The position numbers and the translations under genes were made by a program. A stretch of 20,092 nucleotides of DNA from Candidatus Saccharimonadota bacterium (GTDB taxonomy: Bacteria > Patescibacteriota > Saccharimonadia > Saccharimonadales > Saccharimonadaceae), in contig JAUNAO010000001.1 in the NCBI GenBank assembly GCA_030527565.1, positions 1-20,092 on the forward strand. The letters run 5' to 3'. Under the pieces are notes generated by a model. The model was not told the origin of the DNA, made no database searches, and saw only the letters and a program-made list of their open reading frames with translations. Every line of letters starts with the position of its first letter. Positions within the stretch are counted from its first letter, which is position 1. Of the stretch, positions 12,746 through 20,092 are shown in pieces.

Positions 12746-14920
12746 ATGGAAATTATTAATCCAAATGGAAAGCGGACGCTTGCGGTGTCGACGGAATGGC
12801 TGGGGCGGACTTTGACGCTTGAGGTGAACCGAGTTGGTTTCCGGTCGACGTCGTCGGTTTTAGTCACTTATGGCGAAACGGTTGTTTTAGGGTCGGTGGT
12901 GGTTGGAACGAAGCCAGTAGTGCAGGACTTTTTCCCGCTTTCGATCGATTACGAAGAAAAGTTTTATGCGGCGGGGAAGATTTCGGGTTCGAAGTTTATT
13001 AAGCGCGAGGGGAAGCCGGCGGATGAGGCGGTTTTAGTTGGGCGGTTAATCGACCGGCCAATTCGGCCGTTGTTCCCGAAGGGTTATCGGCAGGAAGTGC
13101 AAGTTGTGACGACGGTATTGTCGATGGATCCGAATTTTAGGCCGGATTGTGTTGCGATGATTGCGGCTTCGGCGGCGCTCTCGAATGCTGGGGTGCCGTT
13201 TGATGGGCCAATCGCGGGGGTAAGAATTGGGCGAATTGGCGGGGAGTTTAAGGCGTTTTTGTCGCCGGAAGAGCGAGAAGTTTCACCGCTTGACCTGGTT
13301 GTCGCTTGCAAAGACGGTAAGGTGATGATGGTTGAGGCGGGGGCGAAAGAGGTGCCGGAGGAGACGATTATTGAGGCGATGCATTGGGCGGTTGCGAATG
13401 TTCAGCCGGTGTTGGATTTGCAGCGAGAACTTGCGAAGCAGGTTGATGCGAAGAAGCAGGAGTACGAATTAGTGTTGCCAGATGAGGCGGTTTCGGAAGA
13501 GGTGAAGGCTTGGACCGAAGGGAAATTTGGCTCGAAGGTGCGCGGGAATGTGATGGAGCGATCGCAGATTTTGGATGATCTTAAATATGCGATGCATGAT
13601 GAGTTTGCATTATCGAAGGGTGAGGGCGAGACGGATAACGAGAAGGTTGAGTGGTATGATGCGAATTTGCGCGATGTTTACGATCAGGCGTTTGAACTTG
13701 CAGTGCATGCGGAAGTACGACGCGGGATTGTTGAGGAAGGTGTGCGGCCGGATGGGCGGAAACTTGATGAGGTGCGACCTTTGTCATCGCAGACGGGGAT
13801 TTTGCCACGAACGCACGGTTCGTCACTCTTTACGCGGGGCGTGACGCAGGCGATGAATATTGTGACGCTCGCGCCGCTTTCTTACGCGCAAGTTGTTGAT
13901 ACGATGGAAGTGACGGATGGGACGCGGCGGTATATGCATCATTATAACGCGCCATCTTATACGGTTGGGGAACCTGGGCGGATTGGTTCGCCTGGGCGCC
14001 GAGAAATTGGACACGGTTATCTTGCGGAACGGGCGCTAATCCCAGTTTTGCCTTCGGAAGAAGATTTCCCTTATGCAATTCGCTCGGTGACAGAAATTAT
14101 GTCGCAGAATGGTTCGACTTCGATGGCGGCAACTTGTTCGTCATGTATGGCTTTGATGGACGCGGGGGTGCCAATTAAGCGGCCGGTGTCTGGTGTGGCG
14201 ATGGGGCTGATGGTCGATGTGCCGAAGGGCGCGGAGATTACGGCGGACGATATTGATAAGGCGTATGTCTTGACGGATTTGATGGACGCGGAAGACTTTG
14301 CGGGAGATATGGACTTTAAGGTGACTGGTACTACGGAAGGCGTAACGGCATTACAGATGGATATGAAGGTGCATGGGTTACCGGTTGAGATTCTCGAGAA
14401 GGCGATTCGTCAGAGTCATGCGGGGCGGATGCATATTCTCGACCACATTGTCGAGGTGATTGCTAGCCCTAGGGCGGAGATTTCGAAGTATGCGCCACAG
14501 ATTGAGAAATTGATGATTTCGAAGGAAAAGATTGGGGCGGTAATTGGCAAAGGTGGGGAAACGATTAATAAAATTACTCAAGAGACTGGTGCGGAAGTGA
14601 ATATTGAGGAGTCGGGGCTTGTGACGATTGCTGGGAATGATCCAGAAAAGATTAAAAAGGCGGTTGATTGGGTTCGAAGTTTAACGGAAGAACCGGAAGT
14701 CGGGAAGATTTATGAGGGGACGGTTGTGACGATTAAAGATTTCGGGGCATTCGTGAATATTATGCCTGGAATTGATGGAATGCTTCATATTTCGCAGATT
14801 AGCGATAAACGACTGAAGTCGGTTGATGAAGTGCTACATGTTGGTGATAAGATTCGGGTAAGACTCGTTGCGATTGATGATCGCGGAAAATTGTCACTTT
14901 CGATGCGCGGGGTGGAATAA
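12746..14920 (+). CDS. pnp: Polyribonucleotide nucleotidyltransferase (PNPase)
   Basis: PNPase degrades RNA 3' to 5' by phosphorolysis and can add tails. The 724-residue protein has the full order: RNase PH domain 1 (about 10-145), a helical linker, and RNase PH domain 2 (about 325-475) with LPRTHGSSLFTRG, GSPGRREIGHG, NGSTSMA and GDMDFKVTGTTEGVTALQMD, which holds the two catalytic aspartates. KH (KIGAVIGKGGETINKI) and S1 (GKIYEGTVVTIKDFGAFV to the end) domains follow. The start is ATG 12746 behind AAGAAAGG; the open frame extends to 12701, but that would translate through the leader hairpin. lepA follows 12 bases downstream in the same operon. Confidence 0.97.
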   Translation: MEIINPNGKRTLAVSTEWLGRTLTLEVNRVGFRSTSSVLVTYGETVVLGSVVVGTKPVVQDFFPLSIDYEEKFYAAGKISGSKFIKREGKPADEAVLVGRLIDRPIRPLFPKGYRQEVQVVTTVLSMDPNFRPDCVAMIAASAALSNAGVPFDGPIAGVRIGRIGGEFKAFLSPEEREVSPLDLVVACKDGKVMMVEAGAKEVPEETIIEAMHWAVANVQPVLDLQRELAKQVDAKKQEYELVLPDEAVSEEVKAWTEGKFGSKVRGNVMERSQILDDLKYAMHDEFALSKGEGETDNEKVEWYDANLRDVYDQAFELAVHAEVRRGIVEEGVRPDGRKLDEVRPLSSQTGILPRTHGSSLFTRGVTQAMNIVTLAPLSYAQVVDTMEVTDGTRRYMHHYNAPSYTVGEPGRIGSPGRREIGHGYLAERALIPVLPSEEDFPYAIRSVTEIMSQNGSTSMAATCSSCMALMDAGVPIKRPVSGVAMGLMVDVPKGAEITADDIDKAYVLTDLMDAEDFAGDMDFKVTGTTEGVTALQMDMKVHGLPVEILEKAIRQSHAGRMHILDHIVEVIASPRAEISKYAPQIEKLMISKEKIGAVIGKGGETINKITQETGAEVNIEESGLVTIAGNDPEKIKKAVDWVRSLTEEPEVGKIYEGTVVTIKDFGAFVNIMPGIDGMLHISQISDKRLKSVDEVLHVGDKIRVRLVAIDDRGKLSLSMRGVE

Positions 14921-14932
14921 AGCGGAGGCAAC

Positions 14933-16771
14933 GTGCGCGAGATTCGAAACTTTTGCATCATTGCACATATTGATCATGGAAAGTCGACGTTAGCGGATCG
15001 GATGATGGAGCTGACGGGGACGGTTGAGAAGCGGGAGATGAAGTCCCAGCTTCTTGATTCCATGGAGCTTGAACGTGAAAAAGGAATTACGATTAAGTTG
15101 ACGCCGGTGACGATGGAATGGAAGGGCGTGCAGCTGAATTTGATTGATACGCCTGGGCACGTGGACTTTTCGTATGAAGTTTCGAGGTCATTACAGGCGG
15201 TTGAATCGGCGGTTTTAGTTGTTGATGCGACGCAAGGGATTCAAGCGCAGACACTCGCGAATGTCTATCTTGCGATCGAACAGGATCTCACGATTATTCC
15301 GGTAATTAACAAGATCGATCTTCCGGCGGCGGATGTCGAAAAAGTGGCGGCGGAGATTATGAATTTGCTTGGATGTTCAAGAGAAGAGATTATTGGAGTT
15401 TCTGCGAAGACGGGATTGAATGTCGAATCTGTGCTCGATAGGATTATCGCGGGACCTGAACCTTCTGCCGCAGGTCAGGGGGCGCTCTCCTCATCTAAAG
15501 AATCGGACCCGCGCCCGCCTAGAAACGACCTGCTTACAAAAGGTTCAGGTTTCGCAAGGGCGCTGATATTTGATTCGTATTTCGATGATTATCGCGGGGT
15601 GGTTTTGTATGTCCGAGTGTTTGATGGTGAGATTTTGAAGAATGCGGAAATTGCGATGATGGCGGCGGGAACGAAGGGTTTGGCGCTTGAAGTGGGAACT
15701 TTGACGCCAAAAATGTCGCCAGCGGCGAAGTTGTCGGAGGGGGAAATTGGGTATATTGTAACGAACTTAAAGACGACGCGGGAAGCGAAAGTTGGTGATA
15801 CGGTTACGATCGCGAAAAAGCCGGCAGTTGAAGCTTTGCCGGGTTATAAAAATGTGTTGCCGTTTGTTTATGCGGGCTTTTTCCCAGTCTCGAATGACCA
15901 GTATAAGGATTTGAAGGACGCGATTGAGAAGTTGTCGTTGTCGGATTCGGCGCTCCGGTTTGAGCCGGAAAATTCGCCGGTTCTTGGGTTTGGGCTTCGG
16001 ATTGGATTTTTAGGGCTTCTTCATATGGATATTATTCGGGAGCGGTTAGAGCGGGAATTTAAATTAGATTTAATTGTTACAAATCCTTCGACAAATTATG
16101 AAGTGATGCTCGCGAATGGTGAGATGGTTGAGATTAAGTCGGCGGCGGATTTGCCGGACGTTTCGGAAGTGGCGGAGATTCGGGAGCCTTGGGTTAAGGG
16201 GGAGATTATTTTGCCGAAGGGGATGATTGGGAATGTTTTGGAGCTGATTAACTCGAAGCGGGGACATCAGACGATTTTGTCGTATATTGAGGATCGGGCG
16301 GTGATTGATTTCGAAGCGCCGATGGCGAATTTGCTGACGGATTTTTATGATCAACTGAAGTCGGCGACGAGCGGATATGCATCGTTTAATTATGAATTAA
16401 ATGGGTATCGGGCCGAGGATTTGGTGCGGGTTGATTTTCTAGTTGCGGGGCATAAAATGGATGCGCTTTCGGTTATGGCACACGCAAAAGAGGCGGATGG
16501 AATTGGGCGTGAGGTGACGAAGAAGTTGAAAGAAGTGATCCCGCGGCAGAATTATGAGGTTGCTTTGCAGGCGGCGATTGGGGCGCGGATTATTGCGCGA
16601 GAAACAATTGGGGCGTATCGGAAAGATGTAACGGTTAAAATTCATACGGGGGATCGGGACCGGAAGGCGAAGTTGCTTCAGAAACAGAAGCGGGGGAAGG
16701 CGCGGATGAAGCGGTTTGGGAAGGTTGATATTCCGGCCGAAGCGTTTACGGTGATGTTGAAGCGCGATTAG
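14933..16771 (+). CDS. lepA: Elongation factor 4 (LepA) with in-frame insertion
   Basis: LepA is a ribosome-binding GTPase that affects translocation and ribosome assembly. The 612-residue protein has G1 AHIDHGKST (11-19), G3 DTPGHVDF, G4 NKID, then EF-G-like domains and the LepA-specific C-terminal region ending GKARMKRFGKVDIPAEAF. Residues G174-G206, between the G domain and FARALIFDSYFDDYRG, are extra: other LepA proteins have only a short GDP-type linker here. The extra DNA is a 97-bp nested palindrome with C-rich codons unlike the rest of the gene, and it keeps the frame open. It sits in a loop between domains, so the protein is probably functional. Translation starts at GTG 14933, 4 bases after GGAGG, in an operon with pnp. 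Confidence 0.96.
   Translation: MREIRNFCIIAHIDHGKSTLADRMMELTGTVEKREMKSQLLDSMELEREKGITIKLTPVTMEWKGVQLNLIDTPGHVDFSYEVSRSLQAVESAVLVVDATQGIQAQTLANVYLAIEQDLTIIPVINKIDLPAADVEKVAAEIMNLLGCSREEIIGVSAKTGLNVESVLDRIIAGPEPSAAGQGALSSSKESDPRPPRNDLLTKGSGFARALIFDSYFDDYRGVVLYVRVFDGEILKNAEIAMMAAGTKGLALEVGTLTPKMSPAAKLSEGEIGYIVTNLKTTREAKVGDTVTIAKKPAVEALPGYKNVLPFVYAGFFPVSNDQYKDLKDAIEKLSLSDSALRFEPENSPVLGFGLRIGFLGLLHMDIIRERLEREFKLDLIVTNPSTNYEVMLANGEMVEIKSAADLPDVSEVAEIREPWVKGEIILPKGMIGNVLELINSKRGHQTILSYIEDRAVIDFEAPMANLLTDFYDQLKSATSGYASFNYELNGYRAEDLVRVDFLVAGHKMDALSVMAHAKEADGIGREVTKKLKEVIPRQNYEVALQAAIGARIIARETIGAYRKDVTVKIHTGDRDRKAKLLQKQKRGKARMKRFGKVDIPAEAFTVMLKRD
15454..15550. repeat. Nested palindromic element inserted in lepA
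   Basis: Three nested inverted repeats share one centre: ACCTGAACCTT (15454-15464) with 15540-15550, GCAGGTC (15470-15476) with 15527-15533, and GGGCGC (15480-15485) with 15511-15516. The region is C-richer than the flanks, with codons such as GCC, CTC, TCC, GAC, CGC and AAC that the rest of lepA uses sparingly. It adds about 25-30 residues to a linker. It looks like a coding palindromic element of the kind known in Rickettsia (RPE), though no relationship is shown. Confidence 0.75.
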
Positions 16772-16773
16772 TG

Positions 16774-16782
16774 TGATATAAT
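16774..16782 (+). promoter_or_regulatory. Extended -10 promoter of the 16789 gene
   Basis: TGATATAAT follows the lepA stop codon (16769-16771) by 2 bases and ends 6 bases before ATG 16789. No -35 with normal spacing is visible. It predicts a leaderless mRNA. Confidence 0.72.
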
Positions 16783-16788
16783 CGAAAT

Positions 16789-17298
16789 ATGAAGATAAAA
16801 GGTATATCTCTCTATTGTAGCATACTTCTTATGTTTTGTCAAGTTTTCCTCTGTAATTCGGCGTTTGCGGTGTCTGAGGAGAAGGTGAATGCGGTGCGGG
16901 AAAACTGTGCGGGGATTTTAGAGGTTTTGAAGAGCGTGCAGCGGGAAGATTCGGTTGTTAGGACACATATTGGGCCGTATTATAATAATGTTTTGGAGAA
17001 GTTTATTAAGCCGTTGAATTCGCGATTGGTTGAGAATAATATGTTCGATACGGGGCTTTTAAATAACCAGAGTAATTTTGTGACAGCGCAGGAGGTTTTC
17101 CGGGCGGATTATAGTGAATATCAGCGGGAGTTGTCGGAACTTACTGCGATGGATTGCGTGGCGGATCCGGCTGGATTTTATGAGAAATTAGAGTCGGTGC
17201 GGGAGCGGCGACGAGTGGTTTCTTTGAGCGTGTCAGAAATGCGAGGGTTAGTTTCGGAACAGATGACGTTAGTTGAGGGATTAAGGGATAGAATATGA
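16789..17298 (+). CDS. Secreted protein of unknown family
   Basis: I do not recognise this 169-residue protein. It has a signal peptide (residues 1-27, cleavage SAFA|VS) and a helical mature part with exactly two cysteines, C40 and C123, which could form a disulfide outside the cell. The C-terminal third is rich in charged helix residues (KLESVRERRR). It overlaps the next gene by 4 bases (ATGA), so the two are co-translated and probably work together. The first 25 codons are C/T-rich and AT-rich, and the rest G-rich like neighbouring genes. The start is fixed by the extended -10 six bases upstream; no Shine-Dalgarno is present. Confidence 0.8.
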   Translation: MKIKGISLYCSILLMFCQVFLCNSAFAVSEEKVNAVRENCAGILEVLKSVQREDSVVRTHIGPYYNNVLEKFIKPLNSRLVENNMFDTGLLNNQSNFVTAQEVFRADYSEYQRELSELTAMDCVADPAGFYEKLESVRERRRVVSLSVSEMRGLVSEQMTLVEGLRDRI

Positions 17299-17657
17299 GT
17301 GAGGTAGAGGAAGCGAAAATTGAGAAGAAAAAGAATCGGGGCGGGCGGAATTTGACGATTCTTGGGGTTGTAACGATTTTGATTGCGCTGGTTGCGACGA
17401 CGGTTTCGCTCGCGATTTATGAAGTTTCGGGAGATATTTATTTGGATCGGTCGCGGCCTGGATATCTGCCGGATGAGGAAGAGGTTTCGGAAGAGAATCT
17501 CGACGAGGGGGCGTATGATTTTTCGCAGACGGGCGAGATCAATAAAGAGGTTTTAGACGAGTATATTGAGAAATTACAGGTTGAGATTGATGCGATTGAT
17601 AAATATGCGGAGCCGTTTTCGGGGGAGGCGCTGTCAGATGAGAGGTTGGGGATTTAA
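17295..17657 (+). CDS. Small single-span membrane protein, unknown family
   Basis: I do not recognise this 120-residue protein. A charged, lysine-rich N-terminus (1-19) precedes one transmembrane helix (about 20-42), so the N-terminus is inside and the C-terminus outside. The outer part is very acidic (PDEEEVSEENLDEGAYD) and ends in a predicted helix (EVLDEYIEKLQVEIDAIDKYAEP). There are no cysteines. It shares an ATGA overlap with the secreted protein upstream, suggesting an envelope pair. galU follows 32 bases later but has its own promoter. Confidence 0.77.
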   Translation: MSEVEEAKIEKKKNRGGRNLTILGVVTILIALVATTVSLAIYEVSGDIYLDRSRPGYLPDEEEVSEENLDEGAYDFSQTGEINKEVLDEYIEKLQVEIDAIDKYAEPFSGEALSDERLGI

Positions 17658-17671
17658 AAACTTGCCTCCTG

Positions 17672-17680
17672 TGATATAAT
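17672..17680 (+). promoter_or_regulatory. Extended -10 promoter of galU
   Basis: TGATATAAT ends 9 bases before ATG 17690, predicting a leader of 2-3 bases. No clear -35 is present. Confidence 0.75.
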
Positions 17681-17689
17681 GGGAACATT

Positions 17690-18514
17690 ATGATTACGAA
17701 AGCTATTATCCCAGTTGCGGGGTGGGGGACGCGACGGCTACCAATAACGAAGATTATTGAGAAATCGATGTTGCCGGTTGGGAATCGACCATTGGTAGAT
17801 TATTCAGTGCAAGAACTGATTAAAGCGGGGGTTAAAGATATTTATATGGTGATTTCGAATTCTGAGCCGTGTCAGGTGAAGGAATTTTATCAGGAGAATT
17901 TGGCGCTGACGCGATATCTTGTTGAGCGCGGGAAAGAAGATAAACTCGCGGCGGCGAAGACTTTGCCGGATGATGTGACGATTCACTATACGGTACAGGA
18001 TCCGTCTTCGAAATATGGAACGGCGGTGCCGATTGCGATGGTGGTTGAGGAGTATAGTATTAATGAGCCGGTTTTAGTGTTTATGGGTGATGATTTTATT
18101 TGGAATCCGGGCGGCGAGTCGGCAGCGGAAGCCTTGATTAAGGCGGCTGGCGAAGGCGAGTCGGCGATTCTAGGCGTCGAAATTGAGCGTTCACAAGTTG
18201 AGAAATATGGTGTGTTGTCGGCGGAAGATGGAAAATTAGTTTCAGTAGTTGAGAAGCCGAAGCCAGAAGAAGCGCCATCGAATTTAATTAATGTTTCGAA
18301 GTATATTATGGCGCCGGAATTATTGCAGAAAATTGTGAAGTATGTGAATGAACATGAATTTGGGCCGAAGGATCAGGAATATATGGTGACGGATCCGATT
18401 GATGAGTTTATTCGTGAAGGTGGGGTTATGCGAGTAGCGCCGACGACTGGAGAATATCTTGATGGAGGATCGGTTGAGGGGTGGCTACATGCGAATAATG
18501 TTGTTTGCGGTTAA
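17690..18514 (+). CDS. galU: UTP--glucose-1-phosphate uridylyltransferase (GalU family)
   Basis: GalU makes UDP-glucose from UTP and glucose-1-phosphate for envelope glycans. The 274-residue protein has the nucleotide-binding signature GWGTRRLP (11-18), then KSMLPVGNRPL (25-35), and MGDDF near residue 130 with the metal-binding aspartate. VVEKPKPEEAPSNL (near 205) and a GSVEGWLHANN C-terminus match bacterial GalU proteins. It lacks the longer C-terminal dimerisation segment of the E. coli enzyme. A related sugar-nucleotide pyrophosphorylase specificity cannot be excluded. The gene is monocistronic by promoter position and lies before an AMP-binding ligase with a separate promoter. Confidence 0.9.
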   Translation: MITKAIIPVAGWGTRRLPITKIIEKSMLPVGNRPLVDYSVQELIKAGVKDIYMVISNSEPCQVKEFYQENLALTRYLVERGKEDKLAAAKTLPDDVTIHYTVQDPSSKYGTAVPIAMVVEEYSINEPVLVFMGDDFIWNPGGESAAEALIKAAGEGESAILGVEIERSQVEKYGVLSAEDGKLVSVVEKPKPEEAPSNLINVSKYIMAPELLQKIVKYVNEHEFGPKDQEYMVTDPIDEFIREGGVMRVAPTTGEYLDGGSVEGWLHANNVVCG

Positions 18515-18530
18515 AAAAATATGATACAAT
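18501..18530 (+). promoter_or_regulatory. Promoter of the AMP-binding ligase gene
   Basis: TTGTTT (18501-18506), an 18-base spacer ending in TGA, and TACAAT (18525-18530) overlap the end of galU. A leader of about 33 bases with GTGAGG (18560-18565) precedes ATG 18570. Confidence 0.6.
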
Positions 18531-18569
18531 TGGGTTAAGCGTGGGCGGAATAATTTAAAGTGAGGTAAT

Positions 18570-20092
18570 ATGCTTAAAATTAAAAACCAGAAAAGTGACC
18601 CAATTGTGCCACCACTAACTATTTCGGCATTGTTTGATTTGTCGAGTTTTCGGCATTGGAAATCGGTCGTCGTAAATCAAAAAGAAATGAATGTGACGCG
18701 GCGAGAAGTGAAGAAGGATCGGAAGATTCTTGCGAAGGCGTTTTTAGAGCTTGGGGTAAAGAGGGGCGATATTATTACGGTTGCGACTGGGCGGTCGATT
18801 TATGATAATATTTTGATTTTTCTTGCGGCGAATAAAATTGGGGCAGTAGTTTCGTTTTTGGACGAGAAAACGCCGCGCGAGACTTTAATTCGGTATCTTG
18901 ATGAATTCCAGTCGAAGATTTTAGTGACTTATAAAAAGACGAGCGGCAAGATTAAGGAACTGAAGCATGATGCGAAATCGGTGAAGACTGTAATTAATCT
19001 TGAGGGTTATGATGATACGGTTGAGGGGATGGAGTATCAGTCGATTCTCGGGACGTTTATGGTTGGGAAGCAGTCGATTTTGAAGATTGCGGAGAAATAT
19101 AAGGGTCGAGTGCCAGCTGGGTTAATCGGCGCGAAGAATGAGGCGTTGATTTCGTTTACGTCGGGTTCAACTTCGGGTCCGAAACCAATGGTGTTTACGA
19201 ATGAGAATTTGATTGCGGCGGCGTTGTTTTCGAAAGCGGCGAGTGGGATTAAGATGTGGGACAAGGAAATTCAAACTTGGTTTTCGTTTGTGAAGTTTGA
19301 TTGTCCGTATGGGTTTTGGACGTCGGTTTTGACGCCGATTATTGGCGGGAGCTCGGTGATTTTGACGCCGGATCTTGATGAAAAGAATTTTGAGTATTAT
19401 TTCAGTAAGGAAATTAGTTGTATTCAGGGGGTGCCACTTTTGCTTGAGTTGATGCCGAAATTGTTGCCGGAAGGTTTTGATTTGTCAAGCGTGAAGATGG
19501 TAATTTCGGGTGGCGAACGGCTTGAGAAAGATTTGTCGCTTTCGACGATTGAGTTTTTTAAAGAACATGGTGCGAAGGTGAGGATGTGTAATGGGTATGG
19601 CGTCGGTGAATGTCTTGGGAGTATTACGGTCGCGGTTGGCTCGAGTTATAATCCGGATACGGTTGGACGAGTGGTGCCTGGTGCGCATGTGATGGTGCTT
19701 GATCCGGAGACGGGTGAAGAGTTGGACTTTGGGCGAACGGGACTTTTGCATGTTTCAGGAAAACATCTTCTTAGAAGATACTTCAATCGGCCGGAACTTG
19801 ATGAGGAAAAAATTATTACGATTAAGGGTCGAAGGTTTGTGAATACGGGGGATCTTGCGGTTGTTTCGGAAACTGGGTTTGTGACTTTGATTGGGCGGGC
19901 GACGTTCTTTATTAATAATACGCCGGCGAAGGTTTATTACGAGGTTGTGCGTGCGGCGGTCGCGAAGTCGGATTTGGTTTCGAAATGTTATGTGGTTAAA
20001 ATGCCGGATAAGAAGTTAAAATGGGTGACCTGTGCGTTTGTGGTGCCGAAGGAGGGGGTCATCCAGCACCAGAGGATGAGGGGCTTTGCCCG
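18570..20092 (+). CDS. AMP-binding (adenylate-forming) ligase, partial
   Basis: The gene is open to the window edge (507 codons seen). It belongs to the acyl-CoA synthetase/NRPS adenylation superfamily: core motif A3 is FTSGSTSGPKP (196-206), A5 is NGYGVGE (341-347), A7 is VNTGDLA (424-430), followed by LIGRATFFINNTPAKVYYEV at the A8 hinge. These enzymes activate a carboxylate with ATP and pass it to CoA or a carrier protein. The A8 hinge is divergent, and the A10 lysine would lie beyond the edge, so catalytic competence and substrate are unknown. A DltA-like or fatty-acyl ligase are both possible. The last 12 codons (IQHQRMRGFAR region) have unusual codon use and short hairpins and may belong to an inserted element. 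Confidence 0.85.
   Translation, partial: MLKIKNQKSDPIVPPLTISALFDLSSFRHWKSVVVNQKEMNVTRREVKKDRKILAKAFLELGVKRGDIITVATGRSIYDNILIFLAANKIGAVVSFLDEKTPRETLIRYLDEFQSKILVTYKKTSGKIKELKHDAKSVKTVINLEGYDDTVEGMEYQSILGTFMVGKQSILKIAEKYKGRVPAGLIGAKNEALISFTSGSTSGPKPMVFTNENLIAAALFSKAASGIKMWDKEIQTWFSFVKFDCPYGFWTSVLTPIIGGSSVILTPDLDEKNFEYYFSKEISCIQGVPLLLELMPKLLPEGFDLSSVKMVISGGERLEKDLSLSTIEFFKEHGAKVRMCNGYGVGECLGSITVAVGSSYNPDTVGRVVPGAHVMVLDPETGEELDFGRTGLLHVSGKHLLRRYFNRPELDEEKIITIKGRRFVNTGDLAVVSETGFVTLIGRATFFINNTPAKVYYEVVRAAVAKSDLVSKCYVVKMPDKKLKWVTCAFVVPKEGVIQHQRMRGFA
20054..20092. repeat. Possible inserted element at the window edge
   Basis: Two short hairpins follow each other, TCATCC (20059-20064) with 20074-20079 and GGGC (20081-20084) with 20088-20091, in a stretch whose codons (GTC ATC CAG CAC CAG AGG) differ from the preceding gene. 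It shares the word GATGAGG with the reverse strand of the lepA element. The rest is outside the window. Confidence 0.3.

Noticed and set aside
6758..17298. Recoded UGA (glycine) as in Gracilibacteria/Absconditabacteria
   Set aside because: UGA ends murB (6758-6760) and the 16789 gene (17296-17298) at natural ATGA junctions, and no internal UGA is needed in any gene.

Overview
The window looks like the chromosome of a Patescibacteria/CPR bacterium, most likely Candidatus Saccharibacteria (TM7). This is an inference from the gene set: small core genes, a DUF4143 ATPase, a VirB6/TrbL-like membrane protein of a type common in that group, and secreted proteins of unknown family. No rRNA is present to confirm it. 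UGA is used as an ordinary stop (murB and the gene at 16789-17298), which argues against the UGA=Gly CPR lineages. Coding strands are G-rich and C-poor whichever way the genes point.

Layout. 1-379: the last codons of an upstream gene, a terminator, and two identical 42-bp hairpin repeats 75 bp apart, next to a strong promoter. 380-1627: DUF4143-type AAA ATPase. 1747-5917: two overlapping genes, a single-span membrane protein and a 1078-residue protein with a triplicated cysteine-pair ectodomain and a VirB6/TrbL-like membrane core. These two are AT-richer than the rest. 5964-7771 (minus): murB-folD. 7961-10350: recA, a Nudix hydrolase and recX. 10379-11643 (minus): truB and a PRC-barrel protein. 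11701-11967: rpsO. 11998-12501 (minus): an unknown small protein. 12746-16771: pnp-lepA. 16789-17657: two unknown envelope proteins. 17690-18514: galU. 18570 to the end: an AMP-binding ligase cut by the window edge.

The genes mostly cover housekeeping: recombination and its control (recA, recX), RNA maturation and decay (truB, pnp), translation (rpsO, lepA), cell-wall and sugar-nucleotide supply (murB, galU) and one-carbon metabolism (folD). The accessory part is the membrane/secretion pair at 1747-5917 with the neighbouring ATPase.

Regulation is unusually readable. Most promoters have an extended -10 (TGnTATAAT or close to it). Seven genes have that -10 only 6-9 bases before the start codon, so their mRNAs are probably leaderless or nearly so; the others have a leader and a Shine-Dalgarno site. 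Two long-leader genes, recA and pnp, carry strong hairpins in the leader. The most unusual single object is a 97-bp nested palindromic element inserted in frame in lepA (15454-15550). The last ~40 bases of the window may be part of another insertion in the ligase gene.
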